64,000 nt of DNA, taken from the NCBI RefSeq assembly GCF_045762675.1, contig NZ_JBJDLK010000008.1:101442-165441 (forward strand), read 5' to 3'. This DNA comes from Elizabethkingia meningoseptica_A (lineage in GTDB: Bacteria > Bacteroidota > Bacteroidia > Flavobacteriales > Weeksellaceae). The first letter of the stretch is position 1, and each line of letters opens with the position of its first letter. The translations under genes were made by a program, and so were the position numbers. Positions 36,431 through 45,016 of the stretch are shown here, in pieces. The notes beneath the pieces are model-generated. The model ran no database searches. It had not been told where the DNA came from and saw only the letters and a program-made list of their open reading frames with translations.

Positions 36431-36598
36431 TCAGAAGGAATTTTTGAAAATACAGAATGTGAAAAAGCATTCTATCTTGATTTAACATAATAAAAAAAAG
36501 ACAAGAAAACTTGTCTGAAAAATTATTTTTCACAGCTTTTTTCTCCATTTATTAAAAATAATTTTTAATTTAGAAACTAAATCCATAATATTTTTAAT

Positions 36599-36808
36599 AT
36601 GAAAAATTTAAAACAACTTTCAAGAAATGCATTAAGAACAGTAAATGGAGGTTTTGCAAATCCAGATACTGAAGCGGTGAACCCTAGCGGTGATTATAAA
36701 TGCTGTTGGAAGGGAACGGACAACTGCAGTAAGGCTGTACATCATGATCATGATAATGCAGGTGGTAATCTATCGTGTGTAAAGGGTGCAGAACTTAGAC
36801 CAGCCTGA
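36599..36808 (+). CDS. bacteriocin-like peptide with double-glycine leader
   Basis: 69 residues. The N-terminus MKNLKQLSRNALRTVNGG is a typical Gly-Gly leader of the Chryseobacterium/Elizabethkingia 'bacteriocin-like' group, normally cut off by a C39-peptidase exporter. The mature part of about 51 residues has four Cys (KCCWKGTDNC and LSCVKG) and a His/Asp segment HHDHDN, so disulfides or metal binding are possible. No C39 transporter or immunity gene is in the window; the next gene is a GLPGLI protein. Real activity as a toxin is unproven. Confidence 0.75.
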   Translation: MKNLKQLSRNALRTVNGGFANPDTEAVNPSGDYKCCWKGTDNCSKAVHHDHDNAGGNLSCVKGAELRPA

Positions 36809-36869
36809 TTACAAAAAGCACTATTAAGTAAAAAGGGCAGTAAATATGCCCTTTTAATTTTTAAAAATA

Positions 36870-37685
36870 ATGAGAGTAATACAGTTGTTTTTAGTAATTT
36901 GTTTTTTCTTGTGCAATGGACAGGGAAAAAGGTTTATATATGAATACCAATACATTCCAAATAAATTAAAGCCAAAAGAAGTTTCAAAAGAAACTATGTT
37001 TCTCGATCTATATTCTGGAAAATCAGAGTTTTATAGTTATCAAAAATATCGAATAGATTCTACTATTGTTTCAGAAGAAAAAAAAGGAAGGCCTTCAATG
37101 CCCCCTAACATAGATGTGGTTTCATACAGAGTAATAAAAAATACTAATACTAAAGGAACAAACTTTATTGCCAAGGTGGAATACCAGTTATATAATATTT
37201 CTGACAACAGAACACAACAATGGAAAATTTCCAGTGAAACGGGTAAAATATTAGGATACCAGATTCAAAAAGCAGAAACAGATTTTGGTGGCAGACATTG
37301 GATAGCTTGGTTTTCAAAAGATATTCCAGTTCCTGACGGTCCGTATAAGTTCCAAGGTTTACCCGGTTTAATATTAAAACTAGAAGACTCTACTGAAAGC
37401 CATAAATTTTTAGTAAAAGGAATTAGTAGCCTTAAACAGTATATAGATTACCCACAAATTGAAGAAAAGCCTGTTATAAAAATTAATCAGGCTACCTATG
37501 AAAAAATATATATAGAAAAGCGAAATGATCCTGTTAAGAACCTTAGAGGAAGAATGCCAGATCAAACGGATGATAATGGCAACTTTATTAGTGGTGCAGA
37601 AGCTTTAAGAGAAAGCGAAAAAGCCTTCAGAAAAAAAATTGATGCTGATAATAATATTATTGAGATTGATATGCTTAAAAAATAA
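36870..37685 (+). CDS. GLPGLI family protein
   Basis: 271 residues with a signal peptide (MRVIQLFLVICFFLCNGQ) and the family signature PYKFQGLPGLILKLED near residues 160-175, preceded by AWFSKDIPVPDGP. GLPGLI proteins are secreted or periplasmic proteins almost limited to Bacteroidota and of unknown function, often next to TonB receptors or, as here, GG-leader peptides. It begins 61 bases after the peptide gene stop and is probably co-transcribed. Confidence 0.88.
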   Translation: MRVIQLFLVICFFLCNGQGKRFIYEYQYIPNKLKPKEVSKETMFLDLYSGKSEFYSYQKYRIDSTIVSEEKKGRPSMPPNIDVVSYRVIKNTNTKGTNFIAKVEYQLYNISDNRTQQWKISSETGKILGYQIQKAETDFGGRHWIAWFSKDIPVPDGPYKFQGLPGLILKLEDSTESHKFLVKGISSLKQYIDYPQIEEKPVIKINQATYEKIYIEKRNDPVKNLRGRMPDQTDDNGNFISGAEALRESEKAFRKKIDADNNIIEIDMLKK

Positions 37686-37838
37686 AAAATTACTATACAT
37701 AGTCTATCCCGAATAAATCCAGAGTTTTAAATTAAAAATATACTTTTAATTCAAACTTCCAAAATAAACTTTCTCAAAAGGCTTCGCAACCAATCGTGCT
37801 ACTCTCGCTTATATTCTGTTTCTACATTATTTTATTCG

Positions 37839-37877
37839 GTACATTAAGGGTTATTTGAGCGTGTCTCCTGCCCTTTT
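37839..37877 (+). repeat. 40-bp direct repeat, right copy
   Basis: Starts GGTACATTAAGG and ends GCGTGTCTCCTGCCCTTT. Partner of the copy at 36391-36430 in the same orientation, 1.45 kb apart; about 28 of 39 positions agree, with the last 16 identical. Confidence 0.7.
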
Positions 37878-37918
37878 CCATTTTTTTTACCCGGTACATT
37901 TGTTTAACAAATATTAAC

Positions 37919-37934
37919 ATCGCAATATTGCGAT
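37919..37934. promoter_or_regulatory. ArsR operator, perfect palindrome
   Basis: ATCGCAATATTGCGAT (37919-37934) is a perfect 16-base palindrome 17 bases ahead of the arsR start. A 14-of-16 copy lies ahead of the next gene. Palindromes of this kind near the transcription start are usual ArsR binding sites. Confidence 0.75.
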
Positions 37935-37950
37935 ATAAAATAACCACATT

Positions 37951-38283
37951 ATGGGATTGACCAAATCAGAAATATTTGCAGACGAACACAATAAGTTATC
38001 TTCATGGTTTAAGGTTTTAGGGCATCCGGCACGTGTTGCGATACTTCAGTATATTATTGATAAAAAAGCCTGTATTTGTAATGATCTGGTAGATGAATTA
38101 GGTTTGGCTCAGGCAACTATTTCACAACATTTGAAGGAACTTAAAAGTATTGGAATTATACAGGGCTCGATTGAAGGAAAATCGGTTTGCTATTGTATTG
38201 ATGAAAAAGTATGGAAAGAAATACAGACAGGGTTTAACACATTTTTTAATCAGGATGTGAATGTAACAAGCTGTTGTTCGTAG
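37951..38283 (+). CDS. arsR: ArsR/SmtB-family metalloregulator
   Basis: 110 residues with a winged helix (about 20-90). The metal-binding helix reads KKACICNDLVDEL with C41 and C43, the place of the ELCVCDL motif in ArsR, followed by recognition helix AQATISQHLKELKSIGII. A Cys pair also ends the protein (TSCCS). It should repress its own operon and release DNA on binding As(III), Sb(III) or a similar ion. A palindromic operator precedes it and is repeated before the next gene. No arsenite pump or arsenate reductase follows in this window. Confidence 0.92.
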   Translation: MGLTKSEIFADEHNKLSSWFKVLGHPARVAILQYIIDKKACICNDLVDELGLAQATISQHLKELKSIGIIQGSIEGKSVCYCIDEKVWKEIQTGFNTFFNQDVNVTSCCS

Positions 38284-38303
38284 GCCTTTTTTTGTCTTTT
38301 AAC

Positions 38304-38319
38304 ATCGTAATATTGCAAT
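38304..38319. promoter_or_regulatory. second ArsR-type operator
   Basis: ATCGTAATATTGCAAT differs from the perfect palindrome at 37919 at two of 16 positions. It lies 31 bases ahead of the DUF6428 gene, so that gene probably has its own ArsR-controlled promoter as well. Confidence 0.65.
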
Positions 38320-38349
38320 ATATAATTACAAAGATTAAATCTTACACAT

Positions 38350-38823
38350 ATGAAATTATCAGAAATTAAAGAAATTTTACCGGCGTTGGATAATGTTGAA
38401 TTTCAATTGGAAAACGGAACATTGGTTCCGGAGCATTTTCATGTAACGGAAGTTGGGCAGATTACCAAAAAGTTTATTGACTGTGGTGGCGTTATCAGGC
38501 ATGAGAAAGTGGTGAACTTTCAGCTGTGGAATGCAGACGATTATGAACATCGGTTAAAGCCAGGAAAGCTTTTGAATATCATTACTTTATCTGAAAGCAA
38601 ACTGGGTATTGAAGATGCCGAAATTGAAGTTGAATACCAAAGTGATACAATTGGAAAATATAATCTGGATTTCAACGGAAAAACATTCTTGCTCGTTAAC
38701 AAAACAACGGCATGTCTGGCACAGGATGCCTGCGGAATTCCTTCAGAAAAAGAAAAGAAAAATTTAGCAGATTTAGCTGCTAAGCAATCCTCTTCCTGCA
38801 CTCCGGGCTCAGGATGCTGCTAA
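38350..38823 (+). CDS. DUF6428 family protein of arsenic-type operons
   Basis: 157 residues, cytoplasmic. Recognised as DUF6428 by VPEHFHVTEVGQITKKFIDC and CGGVIRHEKVVNFQLWNA near the N-terminus and the C-terminal Cys-rich tail SSSCTPGSGCC. In other Bacteroidota this gene usually sits between arsR and the arsenate reductase/Acr3 genes. The Cys tail suggests binding of As(III) or another soft metal, but its function is not known. Preceded by an ArsR-type operator. Confidence 0.8.
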   Translation: MKLSEIKEILPALDNVEFQLENGTLVPEHFHVTEVGQITKKFIDCGGVIRHEKVVNFQLWNADDYEHRLKPGKLLNIITLSESKLGIEDAEIEVEYQSDTIGKYNLDFNGKTFLLVNKTTACLAQDACGIPSEKEKKNLADLAAKQSSSCTPGSGCC

Positions 38824-38847
38824 ACTCCTAAAAAATAACTATTATAT

Positions 38848-38879
38848 ATGCCCACAATCTTGAGTGGGCATTTTTATTT
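38848..38879 (+). terminator. terminator after the ars-type genes
   Basis: ATGCCCAC (38848-38855) pairs with GTGGGCAT (38864-38871), followed by TTTTATTT. It ends the two-gene arsR-DUF6428 unit 25 bases past its stop. Confidence 0.85.
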
Positions 38880-38983
38880 CAGAATATTAAAAATTATTTT
38901 GAATAATTATAATTACTTATTTAGCACAGTAAATAGTTAACTTACAAATAATTAAATATTAAGACATATTAATCACAAAATAA

Positions 38984-39751
38984 ATGAGCAAGTTTTTTAT
39001 TTTAATCACGACACTTTTATTGTATAGTTCAGTATATTCTCAGAAACAGATCCATATAAAATATCTGAATGTAAGATCAGAAATTGCCAATGTATATGAA
39101 GATTTGTATACTAATGGTACAGATGTACTTTCAATACAGGACGGGAGAATAATTTCAACAAGCCCCAATAATACCAAATTGAAATCAAAAGGACATGATA
39201 TATATTTTATATCGAAATTAAATAATGAAAGTTCTGGCAGCAGAAAATTTCAATTTACAGCTTCTGTTGGTTATAATGCGGAAAAAGTATATTTCGTTAA
39301 TGATAATATTCCTTCTGTTAAATGGACTATTGATGAGAATTCTAAAAAGAAAATACTGGGTTATGAATGCAAAAAAGCCACAGCTGTATTTAGAGGAGCC
39401 AAGATTACAGCATATTTTGCTCCTGGTATCCCCTATTCTGTCGGACCTTTTAAATTTTTTGGCCTCCCGGGTGCAATATTAGATATCAGAGAAGACAATA
39501 AAGGATATGATATTTGGAAAGCCATTAAAGTTGATTTAAATAATAAGGCTGATGTTAATTATAATCCAAAATTTCCGGATTATAAAAACGTAGATATTAA
39601 AACCTATACCGAATTAAAAGATAATGACAGGAAACGTTTTTCAGAAGCAACGAATAAAAATTTACCCGCTGGTTCGCATGCAGAATTAGTTCCCGGAAGA
39701 TTAGGAGTTGAAAAAGTATTTGAATGGGAAGCTGAAAAAGCCAACCGATAA
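38984..39751 (+). CDS. GLPGLI family protein (second copy)
   Basis: 255 residues with a signal peptide (MSKFFILITTLLLYSSVYSQ) and the family core YFAPGIPYSVGPFKFFGLPG followed by AILDI (GLPGAI variant). Same family as the protein at 36870 but not a close copy, so not a recent duplication. It is a single gene between the ars terminator and a small unknown gene. Confidence 0.87.
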   Translation: MSKFFILITTLLLYSSVYSQKQIHIKYLNVRSEIANVYEDLYTNGTDVLSIQDGRIISTSPNNTKLKSKGHDIYFISKLNNESSGSRKFQFTASVGYNAEKVYFVNDNIPSVKWTIDENSKKKILGYECKKATAVFRGAKITAYFAPGIPYSVGPFKFFGLPGAILDIREDNKGYDIWKAIKVDLNNKADVNYNPKFPDYKNVDIKTYTELKDNDRKRFSEATNKNLPAGSHAELVPGRLGVEKVFEWEAEKANR

Positions 39752-39841
39752 TAACTTTACTACATAAACTACCTTGTATTCATCAACAAATCAAATTATA
39801 GTGATACATTTACCATTCTGTTATACAAACACTTTACAATC

Positions 39842-40300
39842 ATGGAATGGAACGAAATTAAAACCGATAATCAGAAAATATATCCTCAAAATAGCATCAC
39901 GCTCTTTTTAATGGATACAGAGGCAGGAATACCCGGTACATGCTGGGTTGATAAAGCCTATGCCAATTATCCGTATAAACAGGAATGTATGTTTAACTGT
40001 TATATTTCTGTAGATCTTCTGGATGATGAATTTAATCGTCGGAATAAAGATTTGGATTATGCTGGCATTGAGGAGTATTTCACCACACAATTAAGAGAAG
40101 TCTGTGTCTGTCACATCATAGCCAGAATTACAACAGATAACGGTATAGCTATCGAGTTATATGTTGACGATGTAGAGCGCGTTATTCAGAAGCTAAATGA
40201 AATAGAATCAGACGAGAACAGACTGGTTAATTTTAATTGTGAAATATGTGATGATGAAAACTGGGATAATGTAGCCAGTTTGCTATATGAGGAGGAATAA
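39842..40300 (+). CDS. hypothetical cytoplasmic protein
   Basis: 152 residues, very acidic (ends DDENWDNVASLLYEEE), no signal peptide or membrane helix. Notable are Cys residues spread through it (TCWVDKA, QECMFNCYISV, VCVCHIIARI, FNCEICDDENW). I do not recognise a family with confidence; the layout LREVCVCHIIARITTDNG followed by YVDDVERVI recalls ferredoxin-like folds of DUF695-type proteins, but this is a weak guess. A terminator follows the stop. Confidence 0.65.
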   Translation: MEWNEIKTDNQKIYPQNSITLFLMDTEAGIPGTCWVDKAYANYPYKQECMFNCYISVDLLDDEFNRRNKDLDYAGIEEYFTTQLREVCVCHIIARITTDNGIAIELYVDDVERVIQKLNEIESDENRLVNFNCEICDDENWDNVASLLYEEE

Positions 40301-40315
40301 ATGATTAAAGAAAAT

Positions 40316-40346
40316 AAAAAATGCCGGAATAAATTCCAGCATTTTT
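40316..40346. terminator. bidirectional terminator between hypothetical gene and gyrB
   Basis: ATGC-C-GGAAT (40321-40330) pairs with ATTCC-A-GCAT (40333-40342) with one mismatch, flanked by A5 on the left and T5 on the right. It serves the convergent genes on both sides. Confidence 0.85.
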
Positions 40347-40365
40347 CTATTGTAAAATGATTTTC

Positions 40366-42300
40366 TTAAGCATCGATTTTAGCATAAACTGCATTCTTTT
40401 CAATGAAATCTCTACGTGGCGGAACCTCATCCCCCATTAGCATTGAGAATACGTTATCAGCCTCAACAGCGTTATCAATTGTAACCTGCTTAAGGGTACG
40501 GTTTTCAGGGTTTAGTGTCGTATCCCAAAGCTGTTCAGGGTTCATTTCCCCAAGACCTTTGTATCGCTGAATCTCCACACCTTTTCCGTCTTTTGATAAC
40601 TCCATGGTAAGCTCTTCACGCTCTTTTTCATTCCATGCGTACACTTTCTTATTCCCTTTTTTCACAAGGTATAATGGTGGCGATGCAATGTATACATAAC
40701 CGTTTTCTATAAGCTCCTTCATATATCTGAAGAAGAATGTTAGGATCAATGTGGAGATGTGAGAACCGTCCACATCGGCATCGGTCATAATTACGATCTT
40801 ATGGTATCTTAATTTGGTAAGGTTTAGTGCCTTGCTGTCCTCTTCAGTACCCACACTTACACCTAAAGCGGTATAAATATTTTTAATCTCTTCGTTGTCG
40901 TATACTTTATGAAGCATTGACTTCTCTACATTCAGGATTTTACCTCTTAGCGGTAAAATAGCCTGGAACAAACGATCTCTACCTTGTTTTGCAGTACCAC
41001 CTGCAGAGTCTCCCTCCACAAGGAACAGTTCTGATTCAGCAGGATCTTTGGAAGAACAGTCGGATAATTTCCCCGGAAGTCCCGAACCTCCCATCGGAGA
41101 TTTACGCTGAACCATTTCGCGGGCTTTCTTGGCAGCCTGTCTTGCTTTTGCAGCTAAAACAACTTTTTGTACAATGGTCTTCGCTTCATTAGGGTTTTCT
41201 TCCAGGAAGTTCGTCAGCATTTCCCCTACAATCTTATCAACTGCCCCGGAAACTTCGGAGTTTCCAAGTTTTGTTTTCGTTTGCCCCTCGAACTGAGGTT
41301 CCATAACTTTTACCGAAATTACGGCTGTTAATCCTTCACGGAAGTCATCACCAGTAATTTCAACTTTTTCTTTTGCAGGCAATCCAAGATCATCCGCATA
41401 TTTTTTAAGGGTTCTGGTCAGTGCTCTACGGAAACCTGCCAGGTGAGTTCCCCCTTCGTGTGTATTAATGTTGTTAACATAAGAGTGAAGGTTCTCGTTG
41501 AATGATGTGTTGTAACGCATCGCTACCTCGACCGGAATATCATCGCGCTCTCCTTCCATGAAGATTACATGCTCCATGATAGATTCACGGTTTCCGTCGA
41601 TAAACTCAACAAACTCTTTTAAACCTCCTTCAGAATGGAAAGTTTCAACTTTGAAATTTCCGTTTTCATCTTTGGTACGCTCATCTGTTAAAGTAATTGT
41701 AATCCCTCTGTTCAGGTAAGCCAGTTCACGTAAACGTGACGCTAAAGTATCATAGTTGTAAACCAGTTCCGTAAAAATAGTATCATCGGGCTGGAAGAAC
41801 TGTTGTGTTCCCTTTTTGTCGCTGTCTCCTATTTTTTCAACTTCAGAAACGGCACGTCCCTTTTGGTATTTTTGCTGATAAACATGGCCATCTCTGTAAA
41901 CAGTGGTAATCATATCAGTAGAAAGTGCGTTAACACACGAAACCCCTACTCCATGTAAACCTCCGGAAACTTTATAAGAATCTTTATCGAATTTACCACC
42001 GGCACCAATTTTAGTCATGACTACCTCAAGAGCCGATTTTTGCTCTTTTTCGTGGAAATCCACAGGAATACCTCTACCATTATCGCTTACTTCAATAGCA
42101 TTCCCTTCTTTAATAGTTACTGTAATTGTATCACAGTAGCCGGCTAAGGCCTCATCTATGGAGTTGTCTACAACTTCATAAACCAAATGGTGTAAACCTC
42201 TTATCCCTACATCTCCGATGTACATGGAAGGACGAAGACGTACGTGTTCTATCCCCTCTAACGACTGAATACTACTGGCCGTATATTGTTTATTACTCAT
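40366..42300 (-). CDS. gyrB: DNA gyrase subunit B
   Basis: 644 residues, normal for flavobacterial GyrB (no large insertion in the toprim region). The GHKL ATPase domain shows EVVDNSIDEALAGYC, SDNGRGIPVDFH and GLHGVGVSCVNAL. The toprim domain has LVEGDSAGGTAKQGRDR and TDADVDGSHI, and the C-terminus IQRYKGLGEMNPEQLWDTT binds GyrA. With GyrA it introduces negative supercoils and is a target of quinolone-class and aminocoumarin drugs. Single gene; a TATATTTG -7 box lies at 42333-42326 on the minus strand. Confidence 0.97.
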   Translation of the reverse strand: MSNKQYTASSIQSLEGIEHVRLRPSMYIGDVGIRGLHHLVYEVVDNSIDEALAGYCDTITVTIKEGNAIEVSDNGRGIPVDFHEKEQKSALEVVMTKIGAGGKFDKDSYKVSGGLHGVGVSCVNALSTDMITTVYRDGHVYQQKYQKGRAVSEVEKIGDSDKKGTQQFFQPDDTIFTELVYNYDTLASRLRELAYLNRGITITLTDERTKDENGNFKVETFHSEGGLKEFVEFIDGNRESIMEHVIFMEGERDDIPVEVAMRYNTSFNENLHSYVNNINTHEGGTHLAGFRRALTRTLKKYADDLGLPAKEKVEITGDDFREGLTAVISVKVMEPQFEGQTKTKLGNSEVSGAVDKIVGEMLTNFLEENPNEAKTIVQKVVLAAKARQAAKKAREMVQRKSPMGGSGLPGKLSDCSSKDPAESELFLVEGDSAGGTAKQGRDRLFQAILPLRGKILNVEKSMLHKVYDNEEIKNIYTALGVSVGTEEDSKALNLTKLRYHKIVIMTDADVDGSHISTLILTFFFRYMKELIENGYVYIASPPLYLVKKGNKKVYAWNEKEREELTMELSKDGKGVEIQRYKGLGEMNPEQLWDTTLNPENRTLKQVTIDNAVEADNVFSMLMGDEVPPRRDFIEKNAVYAKIDA

Positions 42301-42552
42301 TCAAATCACATTTTAACAATAACTACAAATATACGAATTTTTGGGCAAATAAACGCTATACTTCGCGGAGTAAAGAATAGATTTTGCGAGAATTTTCTTC
42401 CATAAATTTCACACTGATCCGGCAACATTTTTACAGTCAGTCAGAAAGTCATAATACCAAAGCTTTCAGAGTATCCTATTTCAATTTCAAACGATAAAAT
42501 AAACAGCATCAAAATTACCCAGTATGGATTTTATCAGTGTTTTAAATCATGT
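42301..42552. promoter_or_regulatory. divergent gyrB/cydA intergenic region with gyrB promoter
   Basis: On the minus strand a -7 box TATATTTG occupies 42333-42326, 26 bases ahead of the gyrB ATG. The rest of the region is non-coding and A+T rich up to the palindrome at 42553. No other gene is seen. Confidence 0.55.
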
Positions 42553-42570
42553 TAAAACACATGTGTTTTA
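42553..42570. promoter_or_regulatory. 18-base perfect palindrome upstream of cydA
   Basis: TAAAACACATGTGTTTTA is perfectly self-complementary and lies 40 bases ahead of the cydA ATG, where an operator would be expected. Oxygen- or redox-responsive control of cytochrome bd genes is usual in bacteria. The sequence is not a standard FNR or CRP box, so the protein is not named. Confidence 0.6.
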
Positions 42571-42610
42571 GAAGAAATAATACTAATTTTAATTCGTCAA
42601 AATCAAAACT

Positions 42611-43954
42611 ATGGACGATTTTATAGCTGCACGATCGCAGATGGCCATGTCGCTGGGATTTCATATTATCTTTTCGTGTATCGGAATGGTAATGCCCTTC
42701 TTAATGGCCTATGCACACTGGAAATATCTGAAAACCGGAAATGAAATCTACAAAGGTCTTACCAAAGCATGGAGCAAGGGCGTGGCGATATTGTTCGCTA
42801 CAGGAGCTGTTTCCGGAACGATGCTTTCGTTTGAACTTGGGTTATTATGGCCTAAATTCATGGAACATGCCGGTCCTATTTTCGGAATGCCGTTTTCTCT
42901 GGAAGGAACGGCCTTTTTTATTGAAGCGATCGCTTTAGGTTTTTTCCTGTATGGCTGGAATAAATTCAACAAATGGTTTCACTGGTTTTGTGGCTTCCTC
43001 GTAGGAATTAGCGGTCTTGCTTCGGGTATTCTGGTGGTAGCCGCCAATGCGTGGATGAATAGTCCTGCTGGATTTGATTATATAAATGGGCAGTACCTGA
43101 ATATAGATCCTATTGCGGCCATGTTTAACGATGCATGGTTCCCGCAGGCGTTTCATATGACGGTTGCTGCGTTTTGCGCTACCGGATTTGCCGTTGCAGG
43201 TGTACACGCTTACCTGATTACGAAAAAGAAAAATGTAACCTTCCATACCAAAGCTTTCAGAATTGCCGTTGGATTTGCCCTTATTGGCGCTTTTGGAGCA
43301 CCTGTAAGCGGTGATATCGCTGCCAAGTCGGTAACGGAAAGACAGCCCATTAAACTGGCTGCTATGGAAGCTCATTTTGAAACAGAGAAAGGTGCCTCTT
43401 TTGTTATTGGAGGTATTCCCGATACAGAGAGTAAAAAAGTGAAATATGCGGTGAAAATTCCAAAGGTTTTAAGTTTTCTGGCAAAGGGTGATTTCAATGC
43501 AGAGGTAAAAGGTTTAAACGACTTCCCTGAAGAAGAATGGCCGCCGATTGCCGTGACACATTTTGCATTTCAGATTATGATTTTCTTCGGTGTTGTGATG
43601 ATGCTTATTGGTGTGATATACCTTTACTCTTATTTCTTCAGAAAGGAATGGCTGAGTAAAAACTGGTTACTGAAAACCTTCTTTATCGCCAGCCCGTTTG
43701 GTTATATTGCACTGGAAGCCGGATGGACCGTAACCGAAGTCGGGCGCCAGCCCTGGATTATATATGGGGTTATGAAAACCATTGATGCTGTTACTCCCAT
43801 GCCGGGAATACAGTATTCTTTCTACTTCTTTACTTTTGTATTTATTTCTTTATCTGCAATTCTGATGTTCCTTATCGGAAGACAGATCAAAATGGTACCA
43901 AAGTTATACGATCCTACTGACGCTTTGTTTAACGATAAAAACCAGAAAAAATGA
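42611..43954 (+). CDS. cydA: cytochrome bd ubiquinol/menaquinol oxidase subunit I
   Basis: 447 residues. It oxidises quinol and reduces oxygen with hemes b558, b595 and d in the inner membrane, giving high-affinity respiration. H18 (SLGFHIIFSC) is the heme b595 ligand, and E98 and E105 in FSLEGTAFFIEAIAL are heme-site residues. The length and the short loop between helices 6 and 7 mark the short Q-loop (CIO-like) class. Overlaps cydB by 4 bases. An 18-base palindrome upstream is a likely operator. Confidence 0.95.
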   Translation: MDDFIAARSQMAMSLGFHIIFSCIGMVMPFLMAYAHWKYLKTGNEIYKGLTKAWSKGVAILFATGAVSGTMLSFELGLLWPKFMEHAGPIFGMPFSLEGTAFFIEAIALGFFLYGWNKFNKWFHWFCGFLVGISGLASGILVVAANAWMNSPAGFDYINGQYLNIDPIAAMFNDAWFPQAFHMTVAAFCATGFAVAGVHAYLITKKKNVTFHTKAFRIAVGFALIGAFGAPVSGDIAAKSVTERQPIKLAAMEAHFETEKGASFVIGGIPDTESKKVKYAVKIPKVLSFLAKGDFNAEVKGLNDFPEEEWPPIAVTHFAFQIMIFFGVVMMLIGVIYLYSYFFRKEWLSKNWLLKTFFIASPFGYIALEAGWTVTEVGRQPWIIYGVMKTIDAVTPMPGIQYSFYFFTFVFISLSAILMFLIGRQIKMVPKLYDPTDALFNDKNQKK

Positions 43955-44955
43955 TTTACATTGTAATAGGATTTCTCTGGCTTTCTATATGCCTTTACCT
44001 CATCCTTGGCGGAGCCGACTTTGGTGCCGGAATTGTGGAGCTTTTCACGAATAAAAAAGCACGCCATAAAACCGGTAAAATTATGTACGAATCTATAGCA
44101 CCGGTATGGGAAGCCAATCATATGTGGCTTATTATTGCCATAGTTGTGCTATTTGTAGGCTTTCCAAAGATTTATGCCCTGATGTCTACTTATCTGCATA
44201 TCCCGCTTATATTGATGCTTGTAGGGATTATTGCGCGGGGTACAGCATTTACATTCCGGCATTATGATGCGGTGGAAGATAAATGGCAGATTCTTTATAC
44301 CCATATTTTCTACTATGCCAGTTTGCTTACTCCTTTTTTCCTGGGCCTTATTGCTGCCTCTACGGTTTCCTACTCCATTAATCCTGATGCAACAAATTTC
44401 CTGGACTTATATATTTTCAGCTGGCTGAACTGGTTTGGTGTTTCCGTAGGTTTATTTACTGTGGCACTTTGCGCCTATCTGGCATCTGTATTTTCATTAA
44501 GAGAAACAAAAGATAAAGCCGAGTTACACCTGATGATCAGAAAGACCAAACAAATGATGCTTTTCGTGGTGATTACCGGGGCTTTGGTATTTGTTACGGC
44601 CTATATTTCCGAAATTCCGCTGGTTACGTGGATATTCTCCAAACCATTAGGTATCATCGCCATTACTTTAGCGACTATTGCTTTAGGGCTTATATTCTAT
44701 TGTATGCGCCTGGAGAAACTAACGCCGGTAAGAATTTTAGCAGGCTTTCAGATTATTATGATTCTGGTTGCGGCTACCTATCAGCATAACCCGAATATTA
44801 TATTATTAGGAAACGGCAACCATATATCTTTACTGGAAAATGCAGCACCACAGAAAACACTGGAAGCATTGAGCTGGGCACTCATGCTGGGATGTGTGTT
44901 TATCCTTCCCTTCCTGTTCTATCTGATGTATTCTTTCAGTAAAATGAAAAAATAG
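43951..44955 (+). CDS. cydB: cytochrome bd oxidase subunit II
   Basis: 334 residues with about eight helices. Family marks: FLWLSICLYLILGGADFGAG at the N-terminus and YESIAPVWEANHMWLI, both strongly conserved in CydB. It pairs with CydA. The start overlaps the cydA stop (ATGA), so the two are made together. No CydX-type small subunit or cydDC exporter genes are adjacent; a single gene of another family follows from its own promoter. Confidence 0.95.
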   Translation: MIYIVIGFLWLSICLYLILGGADFGAGIVELFTNKKARHKTGKIMYESIAPVWEANHMWLIIAIVVLFVGFPKIYALMSTYLHIPLILMLVGIIARGTAFTFRHYDAVEDKWQILYTHIFYYASLLTPFFLGLIAASTVSYSINPDATNFLDLYIFSWLNWFGVSVGLFTVALCAYLASVFSLRETKDKAELHLMIRKTKQMMLFVVITGALVFVTAYISEIPLVTWIFSKPLGIIAITLATIALGLIFYCMRLEKLTPVRILAGFQIIMILVAATYQHNPNIILLGNGNHISLLENAAPQKTLEALSWALMLGCVFILPFLFYLMYSFSKMKK

Positions 44956-44995
44956 ATATACAACCAAGTCTTTTTTACATTTAATAGCTTTTATC

Positions 44996-45003
44996 TATAT
45001 TTG
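44996..45003 (+). promoter_or_regulatory. promoter -7 box of the DUF2490 gene
   Basis: TATATTTG at 44996-45003, then a GGGAG ribosome site directly before the ATG at 45017. This purine-rich site is unusual because most genes here lack a clear Shine-Dalgarno sequence. It shows that the DUF2490 gene can be made apart from cydAB. Confidence 0.55.
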
Positions 45004-45016
45004 TAAAAAAGGGAGT

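Noticed and set aside
36309..36548. 79-residue minus-strand open frame
   Set aside because: It runs through the 40-bp direct repeat and has no recognisable domain or start context; likely chance in AT-rich DNA.
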